Source: G963665545 sp963665545 (GTDB lineage: Bacteria > Pseudomonadota > Gammaproteobacteria > Xanthomonadales > SZUA-36). From it: DNA of 64,000 bases. Below, in pieces: positions 46,252 through 54,406 of this stretch. The stretch covers positions 124,001 through 188,000 of the forward strand of contig CAXXKZ010000004.1 in the NCBI GenBank assembly GCA_963665545.2. The letters are read 5' to 3'. How positions within the stretch are numbered: the first letter of the stretch is position 1; each line of letters starts with the position of its first letter. The translations under genes were made by a program, and so were the position numbers. The notes under the pieces were generated by a model. The model worked only from the letters and a program-made list of their open reading frames with translations, was not told the origin of the DNA and made no database searches.

Positions 46252-47562
46252 ATGACCCATCCCCTGATCCGCAAGATCGTGGACGTCCATGACCAGACGG
46301 AATTAGCCGGCATGCTCTGGGCAACCGCTTATGGCTTCATGATTATGTGTTCCTACTACATTTTGCGGGCAGTCAGAGATGAAATTTCGACCGCTGACCG
46401 AGGCAATTTGCAAATATTGTGGACCGCTGTGTTTCTGGTGATGCTGGTGGCCGTGCCACTGTATTCCTGGGTGGCATCAAAGTTTTCGCGCAGCACCTTC
46501 GTGCCCCTGGCCAACCGATTCTTCATAGCCTGCCTGATCGTATTCTGGCTCTGCCTGGCTTTTTTGCCGGATGCCGCGCGGCCCTGGATCGATCGCGCAT
46601 TCTATGTCTGGACCAGCGTGTTCGCCCTGTTTGTAGTGACGGTTTTTTGGGGCTTCATCGCCGATTGCTTCGATAATTCTCAGGCTCGCCGGCTGTTTGG
46701 CTTTATTGCTGTGGGCAGCTCGCTGGGCGGCATTGTGGGCTCGAGCATCACTGCGTTGCTGGCCGAATCCGTACCGACGTTTTCTTTGTTGCTGATCTCC
46801 TGCGTTCCGCTGGAAATCGCATCGTGGTGTGCCCTGGTGCTGCATCGTCGTTTTGCCACCGGTGCTGTCAGGACGTCCGGTGAAACCGATAAGCCGATTG
46901 CAGGCACGGCGTTCAGTGGCATGAAAGCCGTTTTCCAGTCGCGCTACCTGATGGGCATTGCGGCGTTTCTGGCGTTGATGACTTTTGCATCGACCATGCT
47001 CTATTTTCAACAAGCCAACCTGGTGGCGGATGCCTTTTCCGACCGCGCGGTACGCACCGCTTTTTTTGCCAAGGTCGATCTCACCGTCAATATTCTGACC
47101 ATTGTCTTCCAGGTCTACCTGACCGCCAAAATCATCAAATGGATGGGCATCGGTCTGACCCTGGCGATCGTACCCGTGGTCGTGGCACTGGGCTTTGTGG
47201 CATTGGGCTTGTATCCCACGCTGGCGGTATTGGTCGTGGTACAGGTCATCTACCGGGCCGGGCGCTACGGCTTCACCAAGCCGGCCAGAGAGGTGCTTTG
47301 GACGGTGGTCGGCCGCGAGGCGAAGTACAAGTCCAAGCCCTTTCTTGATGCCGCTGTGTACCGCGGCGGAGATCTGGTCAGCGGCTGGATCTACACCGGC
47401 CTGGCGGCCATCGGCCTTTCCATTGGCGCAATCGCCCTGGTGGCCGCACCCGTCGCCGGAATCTGGGCCATACTCAGTTTCCGTCTGGGCGCACAGGAAA
47501 GGCTGCTAGCGGTTGAACTGGAAGCACAATCTGCCGAGCAAGCTGCTGAACCTGCAGCCTAG
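46252..47562 (+). CDS. NTP/NDP exchange-type (Tlc-like) MFS membrane carrier
   Basis: A polytopic protein of about 436 residues with 11-12 hydrophobic segments. The conserved AVRDEISTADRGNLQILWTAVFLVM and FGFIAVGSSLGGIVG stretches resemble free-living-bacterial relatives of ATP/ADP translocases. The start at 46252 has a GGAG site nine bases upstream; the longer in-frame ORF from 46111 reads through the promoter. In free-living bacteria the cargo of these proteins is unknown, so nucleotide exchange is only a family label. Confidence 0.75.
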   Translation: MTHPLIRKIVDVHDQTELAGMLWATAYGFMIMCSYYILRAVRDEISTADRGNLQILWTAVFLVMLVAVPLYSWVASKFSRSTFVPLANRFFIACLIVFWLCLAFLPDAARPWIDRAFYVWTSVFALFVVTVFWGFIADCFDNSQARRLFGFIAVGSSLGGIVGSSITALLAESVPTFSLLLISCVPLEIASWCALVLHRRFATGAVRTSGETDKPIAGTAFSGMKAVFQSRYLMGIAAFLALMTFASTMLYFQQANLVADAFSDRAVRTAFFAKVDLTVNILTIVFQVYLTAKIIKWMGIGLTLAIVPVVVALGFVALGLYPTLAVLVVVQVIYRAGRYGFTKPAREVLWTVVGREAKYKSKPFLDAAVYRGGDLVSGWIYTGLAAIGLSIGAIALVAAPVAGIWAILSFRLGAQERLLAVELEAQSAEQAAEPAA

Positions 47563-47570
47563 CCACGACC

Positions 47571-47752
47571 GGAAAGCCCCATGAGCGGGCTGCTGTCCAC
47601 TCCTTCAAGGATGGTGAGGCGCCGCTTCGCAGCAAGGGGTCTCCTTGCAGGACGCGCTCGAGCCCATCCATGGGACGCTCCTCTTGAAACATCCTGTTTC
47701 AAAGGGTCCTGCAAGAAGACCCCTTACTACGAACCGGCTTGTGCCAGCGTTA
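47571..47752. repeat. structured palindromic repeat, B type
   Basis: Begins with the same CATGAG-type end as the A-type repeats (47571-47595) but has a different core. A 20-base inverted stem (47634-47653 and 47706-47725, one mismatch) encloses the hairpin CCCAT/ATGGG and the hairpin TTGAAACA/TGTTTCAA (47684-47702). It directly abuts the next repeat. It is non-coding and related to the remnant at 53301. Confidence 0.75.
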
Positions 47753-47810
47753 GGAAAGCGCCATGAGCGGACTGCTGGCCACGCCATAAAGGATGCCGAG
47801 CGCCGACAAG
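47753..47810. repeat. left fragment of an A-type repeat interrupted by IS110
   Basis: Carries the 33-base end (47753-47785) that is the inverted partner of 49097-49129 with four mismatches, then the repeat's sequence up to ACAAG, where the IS110 element begins. Joining it to the right fragment restores a 206-bp repeat, the length of copy 1. Confidence 0.85.
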
Positions 47811-47825
47811 ATTCTATGGGTCTGG

Positions 47826-48764
47826 TCAAGCCATGGTTACACACGGTTTGAATGTTTCGCCTCGACTCATAAGGGCATATGCAATCCTGACCAACTTGCG
47901 CCCCAATATCACTCGAGCAGCGGTTTTTGAAAGTCCCTTATCCAGTTGACGCTGATGATAGCGCTCGAATCGAGGTTCGTTGCGGGCCGCGTGAGCGGCA
48001 CAAAATAGCAATCGTCGTATCTCCTTCTCGCCATTCTTGGTCAGCTTGTGCTTGCCCTGCATGCGACCAGACCGCCGCAATCGTATGTCCAGGCCGAGGT
48101 AGGCCACAAAGGCATCCGATGAAGCGAACACGCCGCGATGAAAGGCCGCCACCAACCCAGCAGCTGTGGCGGGTCCAAGGCCCGGTATCTGTTGGCAACG
48201 CGCATAGTCTTGTTGCAGGCCCAACGCCCTTAGCAAATACTCAATCCGGCATTCGATGCGCTGGATCAAGCGGCTGCAGGCCTGTTCCACTTCTCGGCCT
48301 GACAGCGACACTTGGCGCATGCTCATGCGCATGTTTTTACGCACTCCAACCACCACAGCGCGACGCTTAATCAAAGCCCACAGCTCCCGTGAATGCTGGT
48401 CTGACGGGCAATGACGAGGCAATGACTGCGCTTCGTGGCTGAGATAGCGTGCTAACAACCAGGCATCATGCGGATCACTCTTATGCCTCAGGCCGACGGC
48501 ATACCGATAGTGATGCAGCTGGCGTGGGTTCACCAAGTAGATCGCATAGCCCAAAGCGTGCGCAGTATCCACCACCGCCAGGTGGTAATGCGATGTCGGC
48601 TCCAGCGCCAGTCGTACCTCGCCCGTCAACCCACCAAGCCATTGTGCAATGGCCGCGGTTGAGTTATTGACTTGATAATGTCGTTGCCGGGTCCAATCGT
48701 AAACGTCCAAATGATCTTTCGAAACATCCACACCTAAAGTGACTTGGGTAACATTGCTTGTCAT
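47826..48764 (-). CDS. IS110 family transposase (DEDD/serine recombinase)
   Basis: A 312-residue bridge-RNA-dependent recombinase. The N-terminal RuvC-like domain shows the DEDD residues D13 (GVDVSKD), E55 (LALEPTS), D97 and D100 (KSDPHDA). The C-terminal Tnp20 domain has IPGLGPATAAGL (about 193-204) and the catalytic Ser232 in RRSGRMQGKHKL. The ATG at 48764 has a GGAG site six bases upstream; the longer ORF to 48824 would run into the RNA gene. The full length and intact catalytic residues suggest the element could still move. Confidence 0.93.
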   Translation of the reverse strand: MTSNVTQVTLGVDVSKDHLDVYDWTRQRHYQVNNSTAAIAQWLGGLTGEVRLALEPTSHYHLAVVDTAHALGYAIYLVNPRQLHHYRYAVGLRHKSDPHDAWLLARYLSHEAQSLPRHCPSDQHSRELWALIKRRAVVVGVRKNMRMSMRQVSLSGREVEQACSRLIQRIECRIEYLLRALGLQQDYARCQQIPGLGPATAAGLVAAFHRGVFASSDAFVAYLGLDIRLRRSGRMQGKHKLTKNGEKEIRRLLFCAAHAARNEPRFERYHQRQLDKGLSKTAARVILGRKLVRIAYALMSRGETFKPCVTMA

Positions 48765-48796
48765 AATGATCTCCGCGGTTATATGCCGTAGCCGGG

Positions 48797-48966
48797 ATCT
48801 CACGGGGCGCAAGCTTGTATACATCGGCTGTCATTGCAGCTAGATTCTCAATCGGCGCTCTGGTGAGAATGGGATGGGGACGAACTCTTGTTAGTCTGTA
48901 CCGACTGGCCAGAAAGCGACTGCGTCCCGCCCATCCCGGCACCCTTAATCATCCAGATTTAAGGCA
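48797..48966 (-). ncRNA. candidate IS110 bridge RNA
   Basis: Read in transposase sense, this 170-base region folds into the expected parts. A 5' hairpin pairs 48943-48948 with 48959-48964. A target-binding loop is closed by GGGATGGG/CCCATCCC (48930-48937 with 48871-48878) and GACG/CGTC. Its left guide CAGTCGCTT (48914-48922) matches the left target flank, and its right guide ACAAG (48887-48891) complements the right flank. A donor-binding loop is closed by pairing of 48798-48803 with 48863-48868. It has the left guide AGAATCT (48842-48848) equal to the element's right end plus core, and the right guide ATACAAG (48814-48820) complementary to the left end. All four guides follow the published IS621 scheme. 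Confidence 0.82.
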
Positions 48967-48979
48967 GAAACACCATACA

Positions 48980-49129
48980 AGCGACTGGGTCGTCGAGCCA
49001 TGGATGGCTCGACGAGGCGACACGGAACAGGATGTTCCGTTGGAGCCGACCCACCAAGCGCGGAGAAGCGAGGGTAGCCCGCCGGGCCATCCGTCAGGCG
49101 TGGCCAGCAATCCGCTCATGTGACTTTCC
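48980..49129. repeat. right fragment of an A-type repeat interrupted by IS110
   Basis: Continues the repeat from the core dinucleotide. At least 80 bases match copy 2, including both hairpins, and it ends with the 33-base inverted end (49097-49129). It is followed by TAACGCTGGCGCAA as in copy 1. It lies about 90 bases upstream of the S9 peptidase start. Confidence 0.85.
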
Positions 49130-49221
49130 TAACGCTGGCGCAAGCCGGCAACGTTGCGGATATTAGTATTCTGCGCGTCGTTCCTAGTGTCCGTCCACAT
49201 AGCAAAATCAAGGAACTGCAC

Positions 49222-51318
49222 ATGAAACACATCATGCTGTTACTTTGCCTCACGGCGACGGTGTTGACCGTTCAGGATATTCACGCCCGCAAGCTGGAAT
49301 TGGCGGATTACCTCAACTATGAAATGACCGCTGATCCGCAGCTGGCACCGGATGGTGAACGCATTGTCTATTCCCGCCAACGCATCAACAAATTCAGCGA
49401 CTCCATCGATAGCGAAGTCTGGCAAATGGATGCCGATGGCAGGCGCAACCGATTTCTGCTAAAGGGCGGGCACGCCCGCTGGTCACCGGACGGCACGCGC
49501 ATTGCTTATATCAGCTCGGCAGACGGCAAGGCCCAATTATTCGTGCGTTGGATGGACGCTGAAGGCACGGTCACCCAGATCACCCACGACCAAGTGGCCC
49601 CCAATCACTTTGTCTGGTCGCCGGACGGAGGGTCCATTGCATTTCGGGCGCAGGTGCCCATGACGCCTGGCTTCAGCATCGAACTGCCGGCACGCCCGCC
49701 TGGTGCTCAATGGACAGCGGACCCGCCAGTGATAGACCGATTGCACTACCGGATGGACCGGGTGGGCCTGAAGACCGGCTTTGACCACCTGTTTGTTGTG
49801 CCCGCTGAAGGGGGCACACCGCGCCAACTGACCGAAGGCGACTGGGATGTCGGCCGACGTTTTTCCGGTTTGAATTTTGATGGTCCCATTCATTGGACAC
49901 CTGATGGCGCTTCATTGGTATTTAGCGCCGAGACAGACCCTGCTGCTGAAGTCGCTTCCACCAATTCAAGCATTCGTTCGGTCGATGTGGGCAGCGGTGA
50001 TATGACGACGCTGTTTGCAGAGCCAGGCGCCTGGGCGCAACCGGTTCCGTCACCCAACGGCAAGTTGATTGCCTATCTTGGCAGCCTGCCCTCGGTGTTG
50101 ACCTGGCCGGGCACGGAATTGCGGGTGATGAACAGCGATGGGTCTGATTCCCGCACAATACTGTCCGACATCACATCGCCACTGTTTCCTTTGAGATGGG
50201 CAGATAACAGCCAGGGTCTGTACCTGGTTCTGGGCCGCGAGGGTGTGAGCCAGATTTACCTCGCTTCGCTGGATGGCAAGCTGACCCGCGTCACCGAGGG
50301 ATACCACCGGCTCGGATTCAGTTCGATCAGCGGCAATACGGCAGTGGGTATAATTTCCCAACCTCATGTCACACCCAATGTGGCCCGGATAAGCCTGCGC
50401 AACGGCAGTGTGCGCCAACTCACTGACGTCAATGCAGACATTTTCGGTGACGTCGAATTTGGCAATGTGGAAGAAATTTGGTACGACTCAACCGATAACG
50501 CTCGAGTACAGGGTTGGATTGTCACTCCGCCAGACTTCGATCCTGAAAAATCCTATCCGCTGATACTTCAAATTCACGGCGGCCCCAATGCGATGTATGA
50601 CGTGGGATTTAACTTTCCTTTCCAGGAATTTGCCGCCCAAGGCTATGTGGTGGTTTATACCAATCCGCGAGGCAGCACTGGCTATGGCCTCGAGTTTGTC
50701 CTCGCCATCGACAATGCCTACCCCGGACGGGTGGACTTTGACGACCTGATGGCCGGGGTCGATGCCGTCATCGAGAAAGGCTACATCGATGACCAGCGTC
50801 TTTACGTGACCGGCTGCAGCGGTGGCGGCGCGCTCAGCGCCTGGGTCGTCGGACATACCACCCGTTTTGCCGCCGCGGCGCCCCTGTGTCCCGTGATTAA
50901 CTGGATCAGCATGGCTGGTACTTCCGATGTCGCCGCCTGGGCCAACAAGCAATTCCGGCCGATGTTTTGGGAAGACCCCTCATTCTGGCTTGAGCATTCG
51001 CCATTGATGCACGTCGACAAAGTTACAACGCCCACGATGCTGATCACCGGCGATAAAGATTTGCGCACGCCACTGGCGCAGGCCGAGGAGTTTTATGCGG
51101 CTCTGAAGAACAACGGGGTCGAAACAATACTGATCCCGATGGTCAACGAATATCACGGTACATATAGTATTCCGAGCAATATGCTCCGCACCCAGCTCTA
51201 TCTGCGCAAATGGTTCGAGCAACATGGCGGTGGCGCCAGGCCCGAGGAAGGACTAACGGAGACTGGCAGCCAAAATGGAGCCCAAGAAGATGACAACAGT
51301 GGTGGGGAGCATGACTGA
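49222..51318 (+). CDS. S9 family peptidase, secreted
   Basis: A 698-residue S9 peptidase. The signal peptide ends near DIHA, propeller repeats follow (LAPDGERIVYSRQ, WSPDGTRIAYISS, WSPDGGSIAF), and the catalytic domain has GCSGGGAL with Ser533, a variation on the usual GGSYGG. The candidate His lies in NEYHGT. The ATG at 49222 has an AAGGA site; the longer frame from 49120 runs back into the upstream repeat. It probably degrades short peptides in the periplasm. The CocE gene starts two bases after its stop. Confidence 0.88.
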   Translation: MKHIMLLLCLTATVLTVQDIHARKLELADYLNYEMTADPQLAPDGERIVYSRQRINKFSDSIDSEVWQMDADGRRNRFLLKGGHARWSPDGTRIAYISSADGKAQLFVRWMDAEGTVTQITHDQVAPNHFVWSPDGGSIAFRAQVPMTPGFSIELPARPPGAQWTADPPVIDRLHYRMDRVGLKTGFDHLFVVPAEGGTPRQLTEGDWDVGRRFSGLNFDGPIHWTPDGASLVFSAETDPAAEVASTNSSIRSVDVGSGDMTTLFAEPGAWAQPVPSPNGKLIAYLGSLPSVLTWPGTELRVMNSDGSDSRTILSDITSPLFPLRWADNSQGLYLVLGREGVSQIYLASLDGKLTRVTEGYHRLGFSSISGNTAVGIISQPHVTPNVARISLRNGSVRQLTDVNADIFGDVEFGNVEEIWYDSTDNARVQGWIVTPPDFDPEKSYPLILQIHGGPNAMYDVGFNFPFQEFAAQGYVVVYTNPRGSTGYGLEFVLAIDNAYPGRVDFDDLMAGVDAVIEKGYIDDQRLYVTGCSGGGALSAWVVGHTTRFAAAAPLCPVINWISMAGTSDVAAWANKQFRPMFWEDPSFWLEHSPLMHVDKVTTPTMLITGDKDLRTPLAQAEEFYAALKNNGVETILIPMVNEYHGTYSIPSNMLRTQLYLRKWFEQHGGGARPEEGLTETGSQNGAQEDDNSGGEHD

Positions 51319-51319
51319 G

Positions 51320-53290
51320 ATGAACAATATGCGCAGGGTTGGGGCAGTGGCCCTTGTCCAGGGATTGGCGATTGCTACCCTGTTGTCGGGGTGTATGCAA
51401 AGCGAGCCCGCGACCGCGGTCGATGAAAGCCAGGAAGCGGCAAGCACCGTGGAGACCGCTGAACAGGGTTTTGACCTTGCCGCCCATTACGTCAAAACCG
51501 AGCACATGATTCCGATGCGCGACGGCGTCCAACTATACACCGCAATCTATTCACCCAAGGATGCCTCGACCCCCTTCCCATTTTTGCTTTATCGCACACC
51601 CTATTCGGTACAAGACTACGGTGCCGATAATTTTCCTGACCCGAAGAGGATGGCCCCATCGGAAGCGTTCCTGGGCGATGGATATATCATCGTCAAACAG
51701 GATATCCGTGGCACCTATCAGTCGGAAGGCGATTTCATGGTCATGCGGCCGCCCAGGGAGGAGGATGCGTCACTGACAGCGACCGACGAAAGCACGGACA
51801 CCTACGACACCATCGAGTGGTTGCTGTCCAACGTACCGAACCACAACGGCCGTGTCGGGCAATGGGGTGTTTCCTACATGGGATGGACGACACTGATGGG
51901 GATGATCGACCCGCATCCGGCGCTCAAGGCGTCATCACCGCAGGCCTCGCCCTCGGACATGTTTATCGGCGATGATTGGCACCACAACGGGGCATTCCGC
52001 TTGATGTATGCCTTCTACTGGATGTCGGTGGCGGCTCAGCAGCGGGATGGCCCCACCTCGGTGCGCCCTGAGCCATTCGATTACGGCACGCCATGGGGTT
52101 ATCGGTTTCATTTGAATTCGGAAGGCACAACAGGGGGGCTGAATCAACGCTATTTTGAAGGGCGCTTATCGATGTGGGAGGAATTCGCGGACCACGGCAG
52201 CTACGACGAATATTGGCAGGTTCAGAATTTCCTGAAGTATATGGACGGCATCAACCACCCGGTCTTGAACGTGGCCGGTTGGTTCGATGCAGAGGATTTC
52301 TATGGGCCAATTTCCATTTACCAGGCGATCGAGGAGCAAAGCCCGCAAAACCGAAGTTCCCTGGTGGTGGGCCCCTGGCTGCACGGCGGCTGGGTGAGTA
52401 TGGACGGCTCCTACCTGGGCGATATCGATTTCGGCTCCAACACCAGTGAATACTATAAGAAAGAGGTGGTTCTTCCATTTTTTCGGTTTCACCTCAAAGA
52501 CAAAGGCGACTGGGATCCGAGCGAGGCGATCGTGTTCGAAACCGGCGGTAACCGCTGGCACCGCTTTGATGCCTGGCCGCCCGCCAATGTCGAGCTGACC
52601 CCTTTGTATCTGCGCGAAGAGGGTAGGTTGTCATTTGAGGCCCCCACGGCGGACGCAGCCAGTGGCGCCGACCGTTATATCAGCGATCCGGCCAAACCGG
52701 TACCTTACTCGACCAAAATTACCGTGGTCCCCGGCCATACCTGGATGATCGAAGACCAGCGTCTCGTGTCCACCCGCACGGACGTACTGGTCTACGAGAC
52801 AGAAGAACTGACCGAGGATGTCACGATCGCCGGCCCGATACTCGTCAACCTGATTGCGTCCACCACTGGCACTGATTCGGATTTTTTCGTCAAGTTGATC
52901 GACGTTTATCCAGGCGATGCGCCAGACCCGGATCCCAACCTCAAAGAGGTGAAAATGGGACATTACCAGATGCTGGTTGCCGTCGAGGCCATGCGGGCTA
53001 AGTTTCGCAATTCCTTCGAAACGCCCGAACCCATGCTACCCGGCGCAGAGACGCTGATCAGTTTCAACCTGTGGGATAAAATGCACACCTTCAAGAAAGG
53101 CCATCGTATCATGGTGCAGGTCCACAGCACCTGGTTTCCGGCCTATGACCGCAATCCACAAAAATTCATGGATATTTACCGGGCGCAAAAGGGCGACTAT
53201 CAAAAAGCGACACAGACGGTACACAGATCTGCCACCGCAGCCTCGCATCTCGTGATGCCCTTATTGAAGGGATTGCCGGTGCAGCAATAA
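51320..53290 (+). CDS. CocE/NonD family hydrolase lipoprotein
   Basis: A CocE/NonD enzyme of about 656 residues with a lipoprotein signal (lipobox LSGC). RTPY, QDIRGTYQSEG, GVSYMG (Ser185) and GPWLHGGW (candidate His) are present, followed by the C-terminal jelly-roll region. The start at 51320 lies two bases after the S9 stop with GGGGAG upstream; other in-frame ATGs lie nearby. It is cotranscribed with the S9 peptidase, suggesting linked breakdown of peptide or ester substrates. Paralogue of the gene at 48. Confidence 0.86.
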   Translation: MNNMRRVGAVALVQGLAIATLLSGCMQSEPATAVDESQEAASTVETAEQGFDLAAHYVKTEHMIPMRDGVQLYTAIYSPKDASTPFPFLLYRTPYSVQDYGADNFPDPKRMAPSEAFLGDGYIIVKQDIRGTYQSEGDFMVMRPPREEDASLTATDESTDTYDTIEWLLSNVPNHNGRVGQWGVSYMGWTTLMGMIDPHPALKASSPQASPSDMFIGDDWHHNGAFRLMYAFYWMSVAAQQRDGPTSVRPEPFDYGTPWGYRFHLNSEGTTGGLNQRYFEGRLSMWEEFADHGSYDEYWQVQNFLKYMDGINHPVLNVAGWFDAEDFYGPISIYQAIEEQSPQNRSSLVVGPWLHGGWVSMDGSYLGDIDFGSNTSEYYKKEVVLPFFRFHLKDKGDWDPSEAIVFETGGNRWHRFDAWPPANVELTPLYLREEGRLSFEAPTADAASGADRYISDPAKPVPYSTKITVVPGHTWMIEDQRLVSTRTDVLVYETEELTEDVTIAGPILVNLIASTTGTDSDFFVKLIDVYPGDAPDPDPNLKEVKMGHYQMLVAVEAMRAKFRNSFETPEPMLPGAETLISFNLWDKMHTFKKGHRIMVQVHSTWFPAYDRNPQKFMDIYRAQKGDYQKATQTVHRSATAASHLVMPLLKGLPVQQ

Positions 53291-53300
53291 TACTGCAGCC

Positions 53301-53395
53301 CGCGCTTGGTGGGTCGGCTCCAACGGAACATCCCACGGATGGGCTCGAGCGCGTCCTGCAAGAGGATCCCTTGCTGCGAAGCGGCGCCTCACCAA
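53301..53395. repeat. mosaic remnant of A- and B-type repeats
   Basis: The left part matches an A-type core (CGCGCTTGGTGGGTCGGCT, then GGAACATCC). The right part from about 53337 matches the reverse complement of the B-type repeat at 47614-47672. Ends are lacking. It fills most of the gap between CocE and the aldo/keto reductase gene and suggests recombination between repeat types. Confidence 0.65.
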
Positions 53396-53475
53396 TGAGT
53401 ACAGCACAGGTGAAAAACGTTGCTGAAATTCGCAATTAGGCTCAAAATCCGTAGCGGACAAGGTGGAGAATTCTC

Positions 53476-54399
53476 ATGACCATTTCGCGGCGCAACTTGA
53501 TTAAAGCAGGCGCAGCCGCCGGCATCGTCGCTTCCATGGGCGCGCCCGGGCAGGGAGCTGCGGACCATCACGTCGTCCGCACCACAACGATCCCGTCAAG
53601 CGGCCAAAGGGTACCCGCCATCGGTATTGGCACCGTCAGTTTCAGAGACGACCGCAAGGCTGCAGACATGGCGGTTTTTCGTGAAACGCTGCAGACTTTC
53701 CATCGGATGGGCGGCACACTGGTGGATACCTCTCCCAACTATGGCCGTTCCGAAGTGGTGTTGGGAAAATTGATGTCGGACCTGGCAATTGAAGGGGAGC
53801 TGTTCCTGGCGACAAAAGTGGACCAAAACGGCGAAGCGGACGGCGTTAAACGCATGAATCAGTCCTTCGCCAACCTGGGCAGCGATCACATTGACCTGAT
53901 GCAGGTGCACAACCTCGTGGGCACAGCGACTCAACTCAATACCATGCAAGCCTGGAAAGATGAAGGCCGATTTCGTCATATCGGCATTACCACGCACCGC
54001 AACTCGCTGCACCAAGCTATTGAAGAGGTCATGCATCGGGTGCCACTGGATTTCATTCAAATCAACTACTCGGTGACCGACCGCGCTGCAGAAGCCCGCT
54101 TGTTGCCCCTGGCCATGGACATGGGGATCGCCGTGTTGGTGAATCGCCCGTTTGGTCGCGGCCAGTTGTTCAGGTCGGTTCGCGACACCGACCTGCCCGA
54201 TTGGGCCGCCGATATCAATGCCGAAAGTTGGGCCCAGGTATTGCTCAAATTCATCATTGCCCATCCTGCCGCGACCATACCGATTCCCGGCACCAGCAAG
54301 CCAGGGCACGCCGCGGACAATATGCGGGTACTGCACGGTCCGCTACCTGACCCGCAGCTGCGCAAGGAAATGGTGCACTACTTCGACGGCCTGGTGTAG
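53476..54399 (+). CDS. Tat-exported aldo/keto reductase
   Basis: A 307-residue aldo/keto reductase with a twin-arginine signal (SRRNLIKAG at the N-terminus). The catalytic set is Asp84 (VDTSPNYGRSE), Tyr89, Lys114 (ATKVDQNG) and His145 (MQVHNL), all present. Export of an NAD(P)H-dependent enzyme is uncommon; a small group of Tat-signal AKRs exists. The natural substrate is not clear. Confidence 0.87.
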   Translation: MTISRRNLIKAGAAAGIVASMGAPGQGAADHHVVRTTTIPSSGQRVPAIGIGTVSFRDDRKAADMAVFRETLQTFHRMGGTLVDTSPNYGRSEVVLGKLMSDLAIEGELFLATKVDQNGEADGVKRMNQSFANLGSDHIDLMQVHNLVGTATQLNTMQAWKDEGRFRHIGITTHRNSLHQAIEEVMHRVPLDFIQINYSVTDRAAEARLLPLAMDMGIAVLVNRPFGRGQLFRSVRDTDLPDWAADINAESWAQVLLKFIIAHPAATIPIPGTSKPGHAADNMRVLHGPLPDPQLRKEMVHYFDGLV

Positions 54400-54406
54400 G
54401 GAACAT

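Larger units (their letters stand above)
47811..48979 (-). mobile_element. IS110-family insertion sequence inside an A-type repeat
   Basis: About 1.17 kb bounded by the core dinucleotide CT (AG on the plus strand) at 47809-47810 and 48980-48981. The same ACAAG occurs on both sides and only once in uninterrupted repeats, which fixes the ends. There are no terminal inverted repeats. The transposase is flanked by a 14-base 3' end and a 215-base 5' end. A long 5' non-coding end is the layout of the IS110 group, where it encodes the bridge RNA. Confidence 0.88.

Noticed and set aside
48765..48824. Longer IS110 transposase start at 48824
   Set aside because: The first 20 residues would overlap the bridge RNA and lack family similarity; GGAG precedes the ATG at 48764.
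47571..49129. Composite transposon with IS110 and flanking repeats as a unit
   Set aside because: The outer repeats are halves of one interrupted element plus a neighbouring copy, not two mobilising IS copies.
49120..49221. Longer start for the S9 peptidase at 49120
   Set aside because: It would translate the repeat end and 34 residues unlike any signal peptide; the ATG at 49222 has a ribosome site and a good signal sequence.
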